Below are positions 5,152 to 7,199 of a stretch of 7,199 nt of DNA, one piece after another; positions within the stretch are counted from its first letter, which is position 1; every line of letters begins with the position of its first letter. Source of the DNA: Ignavibacteria bacterium (GTDB lineage Bacteria > Bacteroidota > Ignavibacteria > Ignavibacteriales > Melioribacteraceae); NCBI GenBank assembly GCA_027347805.1, contig DAIEQP010000197.1, forward strand, positions 1 to 7,199. The letters run 5' to 3'. Below the pieces are notes generated by a model. The model was given only the letters and a program-made list of their open reading frames with translations, was not told the origin of the DNA and searched no databases. Position numbers and translations under genes: made by a program.

Positions 5152-7199
5152 ATGAACAACAAAAGTACCTTCAACAAGGTTTTGGGACTTTTCTATTTAG
5201 TTCTGTTTTTTGTTTCGCTGCAGGTTAATGCTCAGGCAACATTTAATGCCGATACTGTTAAATCGCAAAAGCTTGATACTGGAAAGATGTGGACATTTGA
5301 ATTTCCTCCGTTTGAGTATCTGAAAAAGACTTATGGATTTGAAGCAACAAAAGAATGGTTTGATGATGTGAGATTATCTGCATTAAGAATTCCCGGTTGT
5401 ACAGCTTCTTTTGTTTCTGAAGATGGTCTTATCATGACGAATAATCACTGTGCAAGAATGTACAGAAGATTAGTCCAGAAAGAGGGAGAAGACATTGCAG
5501 CAAACGGATTTTTCGCACCAACATTGGCAGATGAACGCAAAGTGCCGAACTTTACTGCTGAACAACTTGTATTCCTTAAAGATGTTACACAGGAAATCAG
5601 CAATGCATTAAATGCGGGTAAAGATGAAAAAGAAAAAATTGCTTTGCGCGATGCAAAGATGAAAGAACTTAAAACACAATATGAAAATGAAACAAAACTT
5701 AAATGCGATGTAATTTCATATTATAACGGAAGCTTGTTTTTTGTTCAGGGTTTTAAAACGTTTACAGATGTTCGTTTAGTATTTGAACCTGAAGAAACAA
5801 TCGCATATTTCGGCGGTGACCCTGATAACTTTACTTATCCCCGCTACAATTTAGACTGCACTTTCTTCAGAATTTATGATACTGACGGCAAACCATTGAA
5901 ATCTCCAAACTATTTTAAGTGGAGTGAAAATGGAGCGGCTGAAGGTGAATTGGTGTTCACAGTTGGTAATCCTGGAACAACAAACAGATTGAGAACTGTT
6001 GCACAGCTTGAATACCTGCGTGATATTACTTACCGTAATAATGCGTTTCAAGCTGATAATTATTATAACAGATTGGAACAGCTTAAATCAGTAAATCCAT
6101 CCCAGAAAGATGAATATGAACGTTTACGTTTGGCTTTTAGTAACGGACAGAAAAATACATCAAACACTTTTAAAGCGTTAAACGATCCTTATTTAATTGC
6201 CCGCAAAAAAGATTTTGAAAAAAGAGCTCAGCGTTATGTTGCAGCTTATCCTGATTTGAACAAACAGTACGGACATGTATGGAAGACAATTGAACAGACG
6301 AGATCTGAATTAAAAGGAGTTGAAACCAAACTTTCAGCATTTACAGTAAATCCAACTTATTCATCAAAATATTTACAGATTGCAAATGCACTTGTGTCCT
6401 ACGCAAAATACCAGATGCTTAGCGATGATCAGAAAAAAGAATTGCAGGCACAAATGGAACAACGTGCTGCTATGATGGGCGGCCGCGGCGGCGGATTTGG
6501 CGGAAACCAGATGGGCTTTAGAGATAATCTTTATCCCGATAATTTTGACCCGATTCTTGAAGAAGCAAAGTTAGAAATTAATCTCGATTTTATTACGATG
6601 AATCTTGGTAATCTTGATGTAAATGTTACAAAATTTTATGGAGGAAAAGCAGGTAAAGATGCTGCAAAAGAATTGATTGCTAAAACATTATTTAAAGATA
6701 AAGCTTCAGTGCAGGAATTATTCAAGAAAACTCCAGATGAAATTCTTTCGCTCGATGATCCGTTTGTTCAGTTCTTTGCTAGATTCTATGATAAACTTGA
6801 GCCGTTGAGAAAACAGCAGAGAGAAATTATGGATACAGAAAATGTTGCGTTTGGTTTATTGGGACAGATTCTTTATAAGATGTATGGAACATCTGTAACA
6901 CCGGATGCAAACAGAACATTGCGCATCAGTGATGGAATAGTAAAAGGTTATGAATATAATGGAACGGTTGCACCTCCAAAATCAACTTACTTTGGTTTGT
7001 ATGACAGATATTATGGTTTCGGCGGAAAGTATCCTTTCAATTTATCCGACAGATGGAAAAAAATTCCAACCGATATGGATTTAAATACACCGTTTAATTT
7101 TGTAGCTACAAATGATATCGTAGGTGGAAATTCCGGCAGCGCAGTAATAAATAAAAATGCCGAAATCATCGGGTTGGCTTTTGACGGCAACATCGAAAG
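5152..7199 (+). CDS. Second S46 family dipeptidyl peptidase, DPP7-like, tandem paralogue (3' end outside window)
   Basis: The frame from the ATG at 5152 stays open to the last base: 682 codons, no stop. It aligns with the preceding peptidase along its whole length; around the active Ser, 30 of 36 residues match. Comparison with that 707-residue paralogue suggests about 45-50 residues are missing at the C-terminus. A signal peptide (about 1-27, cleavage VNA|Q) precedes the mature enzyme. Expected catalytic residues are His99 (in TNNHC, where the paralogue has TNHHC), Asp235 (in NFTYPRYNLD) and Ser661 (in GGNSGSAVIN). N-terminus anchors Asn226, Phe227, Arg231 and Asp678 are kept. Gly679 at the P1-specificity position predicts DPP7-like, not DPP11-like, cleavage. 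Four Cys (83, 100, 185, 236) match those of the paralogue. A Met/Gly-rich stretch at 441-456 is absent from the paralogue. The upstream terminator suggests its own promoter, probably within 5045-5141. Confidence 0.94.
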   Translation, partial: MNNKSTFNKVLGLFYLVLFFVSLQVNAQATFNADTVKSQKLDTGKMWTFEFPPFEYLKKTYGFEATKEWFDDVRLSALRIPGCTASFVSEDGLIMTNNHCARMYRRLVQKEGEDIAANGFFAPTLADERKVPNFTAEQLVFLKDVTQEISNALNAGKDEKEKIALRDAKMKELKTQYENETKLKCDVISYYNGSLFFVQGFKTFTDVRLVFEPEETIAYFGGDPDNFTYPRYNLDCTFFRIYDTDGKPLKSPNYFKWSENGAAEGELVFTVGNPGTTNRLRTVAQLEYLRDITYRNNAFQADNYYNRLEQLKSVNPSQKDEYERLRLAFSNGQKNTSNTFKALNDPYLIARKKDFEKRAQRYVAAYPDLNKQYGHVWKTIEQTRSELKGVETKLSAFTVNPTYSSKYLQIANALVSYAKYQMLSDDQKKELQAQMEQRAAMMGGRGGGFGGNQMGFRDNLYPDNFDPILEEAKLEINLDFITMNLGNLDVNVTKFYGGKAGKDAAKELIAKTLFKDKASVQELFKKTPDEILSLDDPFVQFFARFYDKLEPLRKQQREIMDTENVAFGLLGQILYKMYGTSVTPDANRTLRISDGIVKGYEYNGTVAPPKSTYFGLYDRYYGFGGKYPFNLSDRWKKIPTDMDLNTPFNFVATNDIVGGNSGSAVINKNAEIIGLAFDGNIE
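6472..6519 (+). other. Gly/Met-rich low-complexity insert within the second S46 peptidase
   Basis: Codons 441-456 read MMGGRGGGFGGNQMGF. The DNA is locally GC-rich, including GGCGGCCGCGGCGGCGG, inside an otherwise AT-rich gene. The insert falls in the helical domain, between a charged helix ending QMEQRAA and the segment LYPDNFDPILEEAKLEINLDF. The first paralogue continues at the matching place without glycines (DQRAAQYKSAKLDS). It is probably a flexible surface loop. Confidence 0.8.

Overview
The window is AT-rich, densely coded, and all on the plus strand. It looks like a member of the Bacteroidota/Ignavibacteria group. Three things point there: a type IX secretion (Por-type) C-terminal tail with the QNYPNPFNP motif in the first gene, two S46-family dipeptidyl peptidases typical of that phylum, and signal peptides that place a Gln right after the predicted cleavage site. 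The QNYPNPFNPTTTI wording is especially common in Ignavibacteriales-like genomes. That finer assignment is an inference from motif style, not from a marker gene.

Layout. (1) 1-294: the 3' end of a secreted, type IX-sorted protein, followed by a perfect 29-bp dyad at 305-333 that probably terminates it. (2) 450-2716: a possible three-gene unit made of an HPK7-type (NarX/DesK-like) sensor histidine kinase with one membrane segment and a PAS domain, a small secreted protein with a cysteine-containing tail, and a roughly seven-helix membrane protein that starts on the base after the previous stop. No response regulator is seen in the window. (3) 2873-4996: a complete S46 serine dipeptidyl peptidase, closed by a strong intrinsic terminator at 5017-5044. 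(4) 5152 to the window end: a second, tandem S46 paralogue cut off by the edge. It has no stop codon in the window. It is complete through the catalytic Ser and specificity residues and lacks only about the last 45-50 residues.

The two S46 enzymes would act in the periplasm or at the cell surface, removing dipeptides from the N-termini of oligopeptides. Both carry Gly, not Arg, at the P1-specificity position, so both are predicted to be DPP7-like (hydrophobic P1) rather than DPP11-like (Asp/Glu P1). The kinase cassette may sense an envelope signal, with the small secreted protein and membrane protein as candidate accessory parts. That link rests only on gene order. No RNA gene, mobile element, CRISPR array or origin was seen.
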